From Rufibacter glacialis (GTDB lineage Bacteria; Bacteroidota; Bacteroidia; Cytophagales; Hymenobacteraceae): a stretch of 64,000 nucleotides of DNA. The position numbers and the translations under genes were made by a program. Positions 53,350 through 61,981 of this stretch are shown piece by piece. The stretch is taken from positions 649,677-713,676 of the forward strand of contig NZ_VKKZ01000010.1 of assembly GCF_008271745.1 (NCBI RefSeq), in the 5' to 3' direction. How positions within the stretch are numbered: the stretch's first letter is position 1; every line of letters begins with the position of its first letter. Under the pieces are notes generated by a model. The model did no database searches and was not told the DNA's origin. It worked only from the letters and a program-made list of their open reading frames with translations.

Positions 53350-54411
53350 CTAAAAGGGGAAAGCCAGTTGCCCACCCTGGTGTTTGCCGTAATTCAGGTT
53401 AGAGACGGTGATGCCCAGCAACCTGACTGGTTTGGCGGGAAAAGCGGGCGAACGCAGCAAATCAAGGACAATGTCCAACAGAACTTCCTCGGCCCGAACG
53501 TTGGAGAAAAAGGTTTTGCTGCGGGTGTTGAGGGTGAAATCATGGTATTTGAGCTTGAGGGTGACGGTTTTGCCCGAGGCTTCCAGCCGATGCAGGTCAT
53601 AAGCCACCTCTTCGGCCAAGCGCTGCAATTCTGGTAGCATCTCTTCCTCGGTCTCCAGGTCTTGCCCAAACGTGCGCTCTGAGCCAATGCTTTTCCTGAT
53701 GCGGTTGGGTTCCACCTCCCGCTCGTCCTGGGCGCGGGCAATCTGGTAAAAGTAAGAACCTGATTTACCGAAGTGCCGGCGCAAATCCATCTCAGAGCGG
53801 TTTTTCAGATCCGCTCCCGAATGGATGCCCAACTGTTTCATCTTGGCCGCGGTCACATCACCGATTCCGTAGAACTTCTCAATGGGCAGGGCTTCCACAA
53901 AGGCCTCGGCCTCGTCTGGCAACACCACCGTCAGGCCGTCGGGTTTGTTCTTTCCCGAGGCCACCTTAGCCAGAAACTTATTATATGATACGCCCGCCGA
54001 AGCCGTGAGCCGGGTTTCCTGCAGGATCTCGTTTTTGATGCGCTGCGCGATGAGCATCGCGGATTTCAGCCCGAACTTGTTCTGGGTGACATCCAGATAG
54101 GCCTCGTCTAGAGAAAGTGGTTCCACCAGATCAGTATAACGCAGGAAGATTTCCCTGATCTGCCGTGAGACCTGCTGGTACACCTCAAAGCGGGTGGGCA
54201 CCATGATCAGGTGCGGGCATTTGCGCAGGGCCAGTTGAGCCGGCATGGCCGAGAAAACCCCGTATTGCCGCGCCTCATAGCTGGCCGCCGCCACCACGCC
54301 CCGGGCCTTGGTACCGCCCACCGCCACGGGTTTCCCGCGCAGGGCCGGGTTGTCGCGCTGCTCCACAGAGGCGAAGAAAGCGTCCATGTCTATGTGAATG
54401 ATTTTGCGCAC
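53350..54411 (-). CDS. dinB: DNA polymerase IV
   Basis: 353 residues, full length for a Y-family polymerase. Catalytic acids are Asp8 in HIDMDAFFASVEQ and the Asp/Glu pair in SLDEAYLDVT (about 101-110). The thumb HhH region (FYGIGDVTAAKMKQLGIHSG, about 180-199) and little-finger domain follow, and the C-terminus QLAFPF fits a beta-clamp binding motif. It performs error-prone lesion bypass. It is monogenic here; no LexA box was identifiable by eye. Confidence 0.95.
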   Translation of the reverse strand: MRKIIHIDMDAFFASVEQRDNPALRGKPVAVGGTKARGVVAAASYEARQYGVFSAMPAQLALRKCPHLIMVPTRFEVYQQVSRQIREIFLRYTDLVEPLSLDEAYLDVTQNKFGLKSAMLIAQRIKNEILQETRLTASAGVSYNKFLAKVASGKNKPDGLTVVLPDEAEAFVEALPIEKFYGIGDVTAAKMKQLGIHSGADLKNRSEMDLRRHFGKSGSYFYQIARAQDEREVEPNRIRKSIGSERTFGQDLETEEEMLPELQRLAEEVAYDLHRLEASGKTVTLKLKYHDFTLNTRSKTFFSNVRAEEVLLDIVLDLLRSPAFPAKPVRLLGITVSNLNYGKHQGGQLAFPF

Positions 54412-54524
54412 GACAAAGGGGCTTGGTTAGGGAAGGAGCGGGGAGAAGACAGGGCTTTTAGACCTTGTTTTTGGGGTACCGCCAGGGGGTACGTGAAATT
54501 TTCGTCCTGATTTACAAGCAAAAA

Positions 54525-54551
54525 CCATTTAGGGGCTGTTTTTGTCAAATG
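54525..54551. repeat. Copy of the dispersed intergenic hairpin motif
   Basis: CCATTTAGGGGCTGTTTTTG followed by TCAAATG, in the divergent region between dinB and the lipoprotein gene; CATTT and AAATG pair at the ends. Confidence 0.4.
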
Positions 54552-54634
54552 ATTCGTGAACTTGCGGCGTTACAAAACGTACTGCGAAGTTAATCTATGC
54601 GGGTCGCATAGGCTAAAAAAGAACGTTGGTTCTT

Positions 54635-54642
54635 TATTTTTG
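54635..54642 (+). promoter_or_regulatory. -7 promoter element for the Ala/Pro-rich lipoprotein gene
   Basis: TATTTTTG matches TAnnTTTG and ends 34 bases before the ATG at 54677. Confidence 0.5.
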
Positions 54643-54676
54643 TGTGTAAAACCAAATCCACTTAATCATCCATTCT

Positions 54677-55252
54677 ATGAAAATCAAATCTTTACTCTCT
54701 CTGTTCGTGTGTGGAGTGGCTAGCCAGTTTATGGTAAGTTGCTCTTCTTCAAACCAGTATTTTGACTTCAGTGCACCTGCCACCACCTACCATAAAGCCG
54801 CACCTGCTCAGGCTGCCCCAGCGGTAGAAGCCGCCGTTGTGGCCCCGGCCACGCATGAGATAGCCCCGGTTGCCGCCACCCCAGCCCAGCCAGCCCCGGC
54901 CTTGGAAGCCAATGCAGCCGCGCCAGTAGCGTCCAGAGAAGTGGCCCGCACTGCGCCCCTTACCTCCACAGCGGTAGCCTCGGCCTTGGCCGCCAACCCC
55001 AGCGTGAACGCAATGGCGGGCGAACTAGCCTCAGCCAAAACAAACAAAGACGTGAAAGTGGCCACCAAAAAAATCATGCGTGAAGCCAAAGCCACCAAGA
55101 AAGCCAACGCCCTGAACCAATACGTGAAAATTGGTTTGATCCTGCTCGTAGCCGGAGCATTGCTGAGCTTGATTCCTGGTTTAGGTCTGGTAGGAGCCGT
55201 GGCCGCCATTGTAGGTCTGGTCTTTATCCTGTTGGGCTTGCTGGAAATGTAA
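54677..55252 (+). CDS. Ala/Pro-rich lipoprotein with C-terminal membrane hairpin
   Basis: 191 residues. The N-terminus is a lipoprotein signal (FVCGVASQFMVSC; Cys near 22, followed by SSSN). Residues 33-105 are low-complexity Ala/Pro/Val (APAQAAPAVEAAVVAPA and similar), probably an extended linker. A basic helix (about 118-147, KTNKDVKVATKKIMREAKAT) precedes two closely spaced hydrophobic helices (about 153-172 and 174-190) containing GLILLVAGALLSLIPGLG. This layout is common in Bacteroidota surface proteins of unknown role. A very strong terminator follows. Confidence 0.75.
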   Translation: MKIKSLLSLFVCGVASQFMVSCSSSNQYFDFSAPATTYHKAAPAQAAPAVEAAVVAPATHEIAPVAATPAQPAPALEANAAAPVASREVARTAPLTSTAVASALAANPSVNAMAGELASAKTNKDVKVATKKIMREAKATKKANALNQYVKIGLILLVAGALLSLIPGLGLVGAVAAIVGLVFILLGLLEM

Positions 55253-55269
55253 TCAATCAGTAGCACCTA

Positions 55270-55323
55270 GCCCTAAAGCAAAGCGGCACCGTCTATATAG
55301 GCGGTGCCGCTTTGCTTTAGGGC
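55270..55323. terminator. Strong terminator after the Ala/Pro-rich lipoprotein gene
   Basis: A perfect 22-bp inverted repeat (55270-55291 and 55302-55323) with a ten-base loop; the arm reads GCCCTAAAGCAAAGCGGCAC CG. A T run (ATTTTTGA) follows. Confidence 0.9.
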
Positions 55324-55433
55324 AATTTTTGAGAAAATGCCTCTAGAACGCCGTCCGTAAAGCAGATTGCAATTATAGATTAGTACGTCATGCCGGTTCA
55401 CGTAATAGAGCACAAAGCCCAAAAGGGTAACGG

Positions 55434-55565
55434 CTACCCGAATGGCCCAGCCAACCGACCTTCCCAGTTATCTACCAAGAGGAGGAGCAAGTGATTTGCG
55501 CCAAAGAAGGCCAACAACTGGGAGACCAGCCCCACCAGGAAGAGAAGTAAACCAATGAATTTCAT
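55434..55565 (-). pseudogene. Small membrane protein gene, probably frameshifted
   Basis: From ATG at 55565 the frame gives 43 residues: MKFIGLLLFLVGLVSQLLAF, then FGANHLLLLLVDNWEG, then a stop at 55434. In the +1-shifted frame the reading continues SVGWAIRVAVTLLGFVLYYV and NRHDVLIYN, a second hydrophobic helix that would complete a two-helix protein. The change of frame falls around 55450-55462. A one-base deletion, in the genome or in the assembly, would explain both halves. The intact product would be a small integral membrane protein of about 65-80 residues, function unknown. Confidence 0.5.
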
Positions 55566-55674
55566 AGTCGAGACGAGGTTTGCTTAGGAAGGAAAAAAGG
55601 AAAACCCATAGATGCAGCCCATTGCCCTATTCCATAAAATTCCCACCAAAAAGCAACTTGGGCCTAACCGAAGA

Positions 55675-55726
55675 AAGGCATCGTTTAAAGCCTGTTTTAT
55701 GAAAACAGGCCTTAAACGGTGCCTTT
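55675..55726. terminator. Long hairpin after the LTxxQ-like gene; also a copy of the dispersed motif
   Basis: Arms AAAGGCATCGTTTAAAGCCTGTTTT (read in two parts: AAAGGCATCGTTTA and AAGCCTGTTTT) pair with the complementary right side around a three-base loop, with one G-T pair and one small bulge. It lies about 50 bases beyond the stop of the minus-strand gene and has T-rich ends. Confidence 0.65.
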
Positions 55727-55775
55727 CCAGATATTTCGTTCCCCTGGCTTGGATGAAACCTCGCCGGAGATGTTT

Positions 55776-56165
55776 TTAGTTGTTGTATTCCTGCGGTACG
55801 CCGCCGCCCGAGCCTGCTTGGGAAGGAATGCCTAGTTTCCGCTCGCGCTGTTGCTGGTATTGCTGGAATTGGGTCACCGAGAGCACGTTTTTCAGGGACT
55901 CCAGGCGGGTGGAACTGATCAAGTCCATGGTAGCCTTGAGCTGGCGCGGGTCGTTCTTGTGGTCTTTTTTGGCTTTCTCCAGTTGCTGAATGCTGGCCAG
56001 GTTGATCTGCTTTACCTTGGTGGCCTGGGTTGGGTTCAGTTTCAGGTGCTGCGTCATGGTGGTGGTCATGGACTGGGCGCGCGCCTCAGGAGTCACCGCT
56101 GCGGTTTGGGCCTGGCCGGTGAACGTAGTAAAGGCCAGGGCCAGCAATAAGATTGTCCTTTTCAT
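55776..56165 (-). CDS. Secreted helical protein, Spy/CpxP-like (LTxxQ-type)
   Basis: 129 residues with a signal peptide (about 1-19, TFTGQAQ). The mature part is almost all helix with Gln/Lys/Leu, and carries two motif-like segments: HLKLNPTQATKVKQIN (about 40-55) and SVTQFQQYQQQRE (about 96-108), both close to the LTxxQ pattern of Spy/CpxP periplasmic chaperones. Such proteins bind unfolded envelope proteins or sense envelope stress. The C-terminus is Gly/Gln-rich. Homology is suggested by length and motif only. It is divergent from tex. Confidence 0.65.
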   Translation of the reverse strand: MKRTILLLALAFTTFTGQAQTAAVTPEARAQSMTTTMTQHLKLNPTQATKVKQINLASIQQLEKAKKDHKNDPRQLKATMDLISSTRLESLKNVLSVTQFQQYQQQRERKLGIPSQAGSGGGVPQEYNN

Positions 56166-56345
56166 AAACGTGGTACTATGGGTGCGTACAGGTGAAGCCT
56201 TGCGGCCATGGTTCTACAAAGCCGGGGTTCTCCAATATAGTTCCGGCCTATGGGGGGCAAAGGTACAAATACCGGGCCAGCTTGCAGCCCCGCCGTTGCG
56301 CAGAAAAGCAGGGCGCACCGTGCGGGGTTTCCGCTAATTTCCCTG

Positions 56346-56353
56346 TATCTTTG
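56346..56353 (+). promoter_or_regulatory. -7 promoter element for tex
   Basis: TATCTTTG matches TAnnTTTG, 68 bases before the ATG at 56422. TTTCC at 56328-56332 is a poor -33 candidate. Confidence 0.45.
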
Positions 56354-56421
56354 AAATCCTGGGGGCTCACGTCATTGCCCGCCTTCAGGGGTTTAACGTC
56401 TTTTCAGAACGATTATTTAGC

Positions 56422-58692
56422 ATGCCAGAGAACCATTTCAAGAAGATTGCGGACGAGCTACAGGTAAACCAGAAACAAGTGGAAGCCACCGTAGCGCTGT
56501 TGGATGAAGGAGCTACCGTGCCATTCATTGCCCGGTACCGCAAAGAAGTAACCGGCAGTTTAGATGAGGTGGCCATTGCTGCCATCCGGGACCGGGTAGA
56601 ACAACTCCGCGAACTGGACAAACGCCGTGAAAGCATCCTGAAATCTTTAAAAGACCAGGAAAAACTCACCCCCGAGCTGGAAGCCCAGGTACTGGCCGCC
56701 GAAACCATGGCTGTACTGGAGGATATCTACCTGCCCTACAAACCAAAACGCCGGACTAAAGCCACCATTGCCCGCGAGAAAGGCCTGGAGCCCTTGGCCC
56801 AGACGCTGTTTGAGCAAGCCAATGTAGATCTGGCCACTACCGCTGCCGAGTTTGTGAGCGAAGAGAAAGAAGTCAAAACCCCTGAGGAAGCCCTGGCCGG
56901 CGCCCGTGACATCATAGCCGAATGGGTGAACGAGAACCCTGAGGCCCGCGCCAACATCCGGAACCTGTTTGAGAAGAAAGGCGTGTTCAAAGCGCGCGTG
57001 ATCCCGGGCAAGGAGGAGGAAGGCCAGAAATACAAAGATTACTTTGAGTGGGACGAGCCCATTGAGAAAGCCCCCAGCCACCGTATTCTGGCCATGCGTC
57101 GCGGCGAAAAAGAGATGGTTTTGATGCTGGACGCCCAGCCCGAGGAAGAAGCGGCCCTGGCCATTCTGGAACGCCAGTTCGTGACCGGCCACAACGCCGC
57201 CGCCGAGCAGGTGAAACTGGCCATCAAAGAAAGCTACAAACGCATGCTGCGCCTGAACATGGAGACCGAGGTGCGTCTTTCCTCCAAGAAACGCGCCGAC
57301 GAGGAAGCCATCCGGGTATTCGCCGATAACCTGCGGCCCATGCTCTTGTCTGCGCCGCTGGGCCAGAAACGCGTGCTGGCCATTGACCCGGGTTTCAGGA
57401 CTGGTTGTAAAGTGGTGGCCCTGGATGAGCAGGGCAAGCTGCTGCATTACGAGGCTATTTTCCCGCACAACGGCGCCGGACAGGCTACCACCGCTGGGCA
57501 CCAGGTCATGGCCATGTGCCATAAATACCAGATTGAAGCCATCGCCATAGGCAACGGAACCGCCAGCCGCGAGACCGAGACCTTTGTACGTGCCTTAGGC
57601 TTGCCCAAAGAGATTGCCGTGGTCATGGTGAACGAAAGCGGCGCGTCTATCTACTCGGCCTCAGACGTGGCCCGTGAGGAATTCCCGGATCAGGACATCA
57701 CCGTGCGTGGCGCCGTTTCCATCGGTCGCCGTCTGATGGACCCGCTGGCCGAATTGGTGAAACTAGACCCTAAATCCATTGGGGTAGGCCAGTACCAGCA
57801 CGACGTGGACCAGAACGCCCTCAAGCACAGCCTGGATGACGTGGTGATGAGCTGCGTGAACGCCGTGGGCGTGGAGGTGAACACCGCCAGCAAGCAGTTG
57901 CTGACCTACGTATCTGGCTTGGGACCACAACTAGCCCAGAACATCGTGGACTACCGCAATCAGAACGGACCGTTCAAAACCCGCAACGAGCTGCGCAAAG
58001 TAGCCCGCCTGGGTGATAAAGCCTTTGAACAAGCCGCCGGGTTCCTGCGCATCCGGGGCGGAAAGCACCCGCTTGATGCCAGTGCCGTTCACCCCGAGCG
58101 CTATGCCTTAGTAGAGCAAATGGCCAAAGACGTAGACGCTACCGTAGAAGACCTGCTCAAAAACGCCGAGCTCCGCAAGAAGATCGACTTGAAAAAATAT
58201 GTGTCTGATACCGTTGGTCTGCCCACACTGCAAGATATTCTGAGTGAATTAGCCAAACCCGGCCGTGACCCACGCGAAAGCTACGAGGCCTTTAGTTTCA
58301 CCGAAGGCGTGAACGAGATCAAAGACCTGCGCCAGGGCATGAAATTACCGGGTATCATCACCAACATCACCGCCTTCGGGGCGTTCGTAGACATTGGGGT
58401 GCACCAGGACGGGCTGGTCCACGTGAGTCATTTGTCGGACCGTTTCGTGAGTAATCCGCATGAGGTGGTGAAAGTAGGGCAGAAGGTAGAGGTAACCGTG
58501 CTGGAGGTGGAAGTGGGCCGCAAACGCATTGCCCTCTCCATGAAAGGCGATCCGCAGGCCGCTACCGCCCGGCCAAGCCGCGGCAATGACCGCAAATCCG
58601 GGAACCCCGGAGGCGGCAGCAGACGTGACGCCCCGGTAGAGGAAGAAGACATGGCAACCAAACTGAACAAGTTGAAGAACATGTTCCGGTAG
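56422..58692 (+). CDS. tex: Tex-like transcription accessory / RNA-binding protein
   Basis: 756 residues with the full Tex order: helical N-terminal domain (1-200), YqgF RNase H-like domain starting around VLAIDPGFRTGCKVVALDE (Asp322), tandem HhH (about 500-560, QLLTYVSGLGPQLAQNIVDY), and an S1 RNA-binding domain (about 640-712, ITNITAFGAFVDIGVHQDGL). The final 40 residues are a Gly/Arg-rich tail (RGNDRKSGNPGGGSRRD). Tex proteins bind nucleic acid and affect transcription elongation and stress survival; whether the YqgF domain is an active nuclease is unclear. It has its own promoter and a hairpin at the end. Confidence 0.94.
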   Translation: MPENHFKKIADELQVNQKQVEATVALLDEGATVPFIARYRKEVTGSLDEVAIAAIRDRVEQLRELDKRRESILKSLKDQEKLTPELEAQVLAAETMAVLEDIYLPYKPKRRTKATIAREKGLEPLAQTLFEQANVDLATTAAEFVSEEKEVKTPEEALAGARDIIAEWVNENPEARANIRNLFEKKGVFKARVIPGKEEEGQKYKDYFEWDEPIEKAPSHRILAMRRGEKEMVLMLDAQPEEEAALAILERQFVTGHNAAAEQVKLAIKESYKRMLRLNMETEVRLSSKKRADEEAIRVFADNLRPMLLSAPLGQKRVLAIDPGFRTGCKVVALDEQGKLLHYEAIFPHNGAGQATTAGHQVMAMCHKYQIEAIAIGNGTASRETETFVRALGLPKEIAVVMVNESGASIYSASDVAREEFPDQDITVRGAVSIGRRLMDPLAELVKLDPKSIGVGQYQHDVDQNALKHSLDDVVMSCVNAVGVEVNTASKQLLTYVSGLGPQLAQNIVDYRNQNGPFKTRNELRKVARLGDKAFEQAAGFLRIRGGKHPLDASAVHPERYALVEQMAKDVDATVEDLLKNAELRKKIDLKKYVSDTVGLPTLQDILSELAKPGRDPRESYEAFSFTEGVNEIKDLRQGMKLPGIITNITAFGAFVDIGVHQDGLVHVSHLSDRFVSNPHEVVKVGQKVEVTVLEVEVGRKRIALSMKGDPQAATARPSRGNDRKSGNPGGGSRRDAPVEEEDMATKLNKLKNMFR

Positions 58693-58710
58693 GCTGATTG
58701 ATTGATTTTT

Positions 58711-58785
58711 GTAGAAGCCTTCGCGCGTTTTGTGGCCTTTTTTCTAAAAGCGCTATCAAAACCTGCGGAGGCTTCTGCGTTTTTC
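58711..58785 (+). terminator. Hairpin after tex
   Basis: GTAGAAGCCT pairs with AGGCTTCTGC about 45 bases later, with partial inner pairing of CGTTTTG and CAAAACC, followed by GTTTTTCC. It is a plausible though imperfect terminator and includes a motif-family copy. Confidence 0.5.
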
Positions 58786-59104
58786 CTCACGTAGGAAATA
58801 AAGCCTTTTACAGCAGAGTTAGATAGTACTAATAGAAGCAGTGAGAACAAGGTGCGTCCTGTTTTTGCTGCTTTTTTCTTTAACAAGGTCTAATTCAAAC
58901 ACCGCTACAGAAAGGGGGGATGGCATCTTAGGCGCAGATAGTTGTCTCCAACCCTTGTGGTCAATGGCCTTTTCTTCCTTCTCCTTCTAAGAGATCAGAA
59001 AAAACAGGTTCTGGTAATAATACAGGACTGTGAGGTTTGAAAATCAGGGGGTAGATGAATGGTATAATTTTGGGTCTGCTTTGGGTGATTTTCAATTTTA
59101 TGGT

Positions 59105-59112
59105 TACTTTTA
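59105..59112 (+). promoter_or_regulatory. Possible -7 element for the transglutaminase-like gene
   Basis: TACTTTTA differs from TAnnTTTG at the last base only and ends 27 bases before the ATG at 59140. Confidence 0.35.
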
Positions 59113-59139
59113 AAGGCTATATTTTTTCCAATCCACCTT

Positions 59140-60702
59140 ATGCCTAAACCTTTACTTCTTTTACTAGTGCTATGCTATGCCTTGTCTGCCCAGGCACAGA
59201 AAGACACGCTGCGCATCAAAAACCTTTCGTACTCTTCCAGCTTTGAAGAAAAGCACTTTAAAGCTTTAGAGAAGGGAGAACAAAACAAGCTGGCCTTGCT
59301 GCTGACCGTGAACCCAACGGTCACCGAGAAAGAACTGGAGTGGGCCGGGCAATCCATGCAGCAGCTTTACACGGCCTTGGAAGCCAGCAAAATAAGGGAG
59401 AAGACCTTACCCAAGCAGGTAAAACTGATCTTTGACATGGCGCACCGGCAATTCCTGAAGAAATACGAGGAGATCGCCTCGTTTGATCAAATCATGAAAA
59501 CCGGCACGTACAATTGTGTGAGTGCCACCGCCTTGTATGCGCTGGTGCTGGAGCATTACGGCATTGGCTATGAAATAAAGCAGTTGCCCACCCACGTCTA
59601 TCTGGTAGCCGACCCCAAAGGAAGCAAGATCATGATGGAATCCACCAACCCCTTGGGCGGGTACTTCGCCCCAGACCCTAAGTTCAAGAAGAGCTATGTA
59701 GAATATCTGCAGAAAGGCAAACTGGTGAGCGAAGAAGAGGTGCGGACCAAAGGAGTGGAAGCCATCTTCAACGAGAATTTCAAAGCCGACAAAGCCATCA
59801 ATTTCCAGCAATTGGTGTCTTTGCAGTATTACAACGAGGGCATCAAGCAGTATGAAGAACAGGCGTATGACAAAGCTGGGAAAGCGTTCCAGAAAGCCTA
59901 CCATCTACACCCGTCGCATGAAACCCGCTACCTGCTCACCTCTGCCCTTGCCTTGCAGATGGAAGGGCTGAACTATGATAAAATGGAGCAGGTTGAACTG
60001 CTGACTAGTTTCTACGCCATGCAACCCGGCGACGCACACCGCGATGAGTTTACCAATGATTTCAAGGTGATGACCCAGAAGCATTTGTTGGACAAGCCTG
60101 ACACGGTCTTCTACAACAAGATCTTTGCGGCTTTCAAGAGCGCAGCGCGGGATAGCGTCTCTTATAAAGACATCGCGTATGTCTATCATTTCCACAACGG
60201 TAGGGTAAAGGCGCTGAACAACCAGCATGACCAAGCCCTGGAATACCTGACCAAGGCGTACGGGTACAACCAGGCAAGCGCCGAGTTACGCGGGGTGCTC
60301 AAGTCCGTTTTCTATGAGCAACTGAACAGGAACCGTTTCCCGGGTGATCTTTCCAAAACGCTGGAGAATTATCAGAAGACGTTCTCCTTCCTTCAGGAAG
60401 ACCCGCATTTCCATAGCAATTCCATGTTAGCCTACGCCCGGGCCATCCAGAATGCGTTCAATGATGACAGCCGTACCGAAGGCAGGAAATTGCTGCTCTC
60501 TCTGGAAACCCTCTACAAAAAGGACAAAGGGGATTTCACTGAAAGAATGATGGGTGAGTTATTTGTGGGAGCCTGCCAATCTTACTACCGGGCTAAGAAC
60601 GCGACTTCCATGAAGGAGATCGCCAAAAAAGGCCTCACCTATGACCCTAAGAATGAACGCCTGCAGATGGTGGCGAAAATGCCGGCCAATGCCAGATTTT
60701 AA
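59140..60702 (+). CDS. Secreted transglutaminase-like protein with TPR repeats
   Basis: 520 residues with a signal peptide (about 1-19, LSAQAQ). Residues 100-175 form a transglutaminase-like cysteine fold: catalytic Cys126 in GTYNCVSATALYALVLEH, His152 in QLPTHVYLVAD, and an acidic or amide third residue in MMESTNPLGG (Glu167 or Asn170). The spacing matches the papain-like NTE-less transglutaminase superfamily. From about 225 the protein consists of TPR-like helical pairs (YYNEGIKQYEEQAYDKAGKA, then YHLHPSHETRYLLTSALAL and later repeats). It probably acts in the periplasm as a protease, amidase or cross-linking enzyme with a protein-binding arm. No partner gene is adjacent. Confidence 0.75.
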   Translation: MPKPLLLLLVLCYALSAQAQKDTLRIKNLSYSSSFEEKHFKALEKGEQNKLALLLTVNPTVTEKELEWAGQSMQQLYTALEASKIREKTLPKQVKLIFDMAHRQFLKKYEEIASFDQIMKTGTYNCVSATALYALVLEHYGIGYEIKQLPTHVYLVADPKGSKIMMESTNPLGGYFAPDPKFKKSYVEYLQKGKLVSEEEVRTKGVEAIFNENFKADKAINFQQLVSLQYYNEGIKQYEEQAYDKAGKAFQKAYHLHPSHETRYLLTSALALQMEGLNYDKMEQVELLTSFYAMQPGDAHRDEFTNDFKVMTQKHLLDKPDTVFYNKIFAAFKSAARDSVSYKDIAYVYHFHNGRVKALNNQHDQALEYLTKAYGYNQASAELRGVLKSVFYEQLNRNRFPGDLSKTLENYQKTFSFLQEDPHFHSNSMLAYARAIQNAFNDDSRTEGRKLLLSLETLYKKDKGDFTERMMGELFVGACQSYYRAKNATSMKEIAKKGLTYDPKNERLQMVAKMPANARF

Positions 60703-60725
60703 CCTGAACTTTACGTTCAATCCTC

Positions 60726-60755
60726 AAAAAGGCCAATGGAAACATTGGCCTTTTT
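60726..60755 (+). terminator. Terminator of the transglutaminase-like gene
   Basis: A perfect 13-bp stem (AAAAAGGCCAATG and complement) closed by a GAAA tetraloop (60739-60742), followed by T. It lies 24 bases after the stop. Confidence 0.92.
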
Positions 60756-60931
60756 GGTGGAGGCAAGTGGAGTAGGGGGCTGTATTAGCAGGGTGCAATC
60801 CTTTTATTGTTTCTTTCCAAAACCCCAGCCAATCAAACAAGGTACATACAGTGTTTGGGGAGAACAATCTACCCGCTAAGGGTTCTTTCTGCGGTAACAG
60901 CTACCCGGGAACGCAAAACAGACAGACAACT

Positions 60932-61360
60932 ATGGAGTCCCTGCATTACTTACAACTGGAAACTGACCGGCTGCACCGCATGATTGTGCTGCACTGGCAG
61001 GACTTTGTGCCCAGTGAAGTATACCGCGAAGGGCTTTTGGAAGCCATCCAGGTTTCCCGCAAAGAACACCTGCTGAGCTGGGTCATGGACATGAAGCACA
61101 TGAAGGTGATCCGGCAAGCCGACCAGGAGTGGACTCTTTCCACCTGGTTTCCGCAGTTCCAGTTGCTGGGCGTGAAGCGGTTAGCCTTTGTGGTCTCAGA
61201 TGATATCTTCAACCAAATGGCCGTCAGTAGCATGGTGGCTGCCCTGCGACCCAAGTTCCACGCCGAGGTAGAGTATTTCCAGGAGTCTACTACCGCGCTG
61301 CGGTGGGCGCAGGAAAACACCGGCGGCCTTAGCGATTTCAGTCTGTTTTCCGTAAAATAG
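60932..61360 (+). CDS. STAS/SpoIIAA-like protein of unknown function
   Basis: 142 residues from ATG at 60932; the frame is open upstream to 60851 but that part looks non-coding. The protein alternates beta strands and helices ([46 protein letters not shown]), which fits a STAS or SEC14-like single-domain fold. No catalytic motif is visible. Two further small genes follow on the same strand with short gaps, so the three may form a transcript. Confidence 0.6.
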   Translation: MESLHYLQLETDRLHRMIVLHWQDFVPSEVYREGLLEAIQVSRKEHLLSWVMDMKHMKVIRQADQEWTLSTWFPQFQLLGVKRLAFVVSDDIFNQMAVSSMVAALRPKFHAEVEYFQESTTALRWAQENTGGLSDFSLFSVK

Positions 61361-61383
61361 CCGCAAATCACATTTCATTCCGC

Positions 61384-61575
61384 ATGAACATCCGTAAGAA
61401 AGTAAAAACCATCCTTCCCCTGGAAGGCGGCCGCTTTGTGGCCTTGGGCGTCTTTGTGAAAGCCGCTGAGCAGGCCCACTGGTCAGATAATGAGATACAG
61501 GCCGTGATAGATGAGGTGGTGGAAGCCGGTGAATCAGAGGCTCTTTCCATTCTGCAATCCTACACCACCACCTAA
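61384..61575 (+). CDS. Small protein of unknown function
   Basis: 63 residues starting [20 protein letters not shown]. It looks like a compact alpha/beta domain with an acidic second half ([19 protein letters not shown]). No known motif. Codon use and the short gap (23 bases) to the preceding gene favour a real gene. It overlaps no other frame strongly. Confidence 0.55.
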   Translation: MNIRKKVKTILPLEGGRFVALGVFVKAAEQAHWSDNEIQAVIDEVVEAGESEALSILQSYTTT

Positions 61576-61585
61576 GCAGACCGCT

Positions 61586-61846
61586 ATGCCGTTAAGCCCC
61601 AAGCTGGAAGCCAAACTTAGCAAGCCCTTCGCCCCGGACAGCCGCCTAGATGATACGTTCTCGGGAAAGGACATCACCTTCATCACCGACCGGCAAGGCC
61701 ACGCCATTACGCTGTTCATTGGGAAGAGACGGCCAGATGGCAGCATCAACGGGGAACGCTACGTACGGCGGCTTCAGGTAGAGGCAGACGGCGTCACCAT
61801 CAAATCAAGCCACTGGGAAAACAAGGGCAAAGTAACCCGTTCCTGA
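61586..61846 (+). CDS. Small protein of unknown function
   Basis: 86 residues from ATG at 61586, ten bases after the preceding stop; an upstream start would overlap the previous gene in another frame. The sequence has a strand-rich middle (ITFITDRQGHAITLFIGKR, then RRPDGSINGERYVRRL) and ends in a basic tail. It resembles small Bacteroidota hypothetical proteins, but I cannot name a family. A hairpin follows directly. Confidence 0.55.
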   Translation: MPLSPKLEAKLSKPFAPDSRLDDTFSGKDITFITDRQGHAITLFIGKRRPDGSINGERYVRRLQVEADGVTIKSSHWENKGKVTRS

Positions 61847-61850
61847 TTCA

Positions 61851-61887
61851 GGCGCGTTTTGGCATAAACAGGCCCTAAACGTGCCTT
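61851..61887 (+). terminator. Hairpin before the two-component system; motif-family copy
   Basis: GGCGCGTTT pairs with AAACGTGCC (one G-T pair) around GGCATAAACAGGCCCT, followed by TTTTCC. It separates the small-gene run from the response regulator. Confidence 0.6.
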
Positions 61888-61981
61888 TTCCTTCAGGAGC
61901 GATCTGTTCCTTGTGCACAGGCGGCAGGCTTTTCCCAAGTCTTTCCAGATTCTCCTGCGTTCTTGCCCCAAAACTTTCTTT

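Larger units (their letters stand above)
58693..59139. other. Intergenic region after tex
   Basis: About 450 bases without a gene; a minus-strand frame that ends inside tex has no family resemblance. A copy of the dispersed motif (58726-58768) lies in a larger hairpin formed by AGAAGCCT and AGGCTTCT (58711-58775). AT-rich DNA follows up to the next gene. Confidence 0.55.

Noticed and set aside
56647-57522. 291-codon frame antisense to tex
   Set aside because: Shadow of tex; repetitive Gly/Phe/His composition typical of antisense reading.
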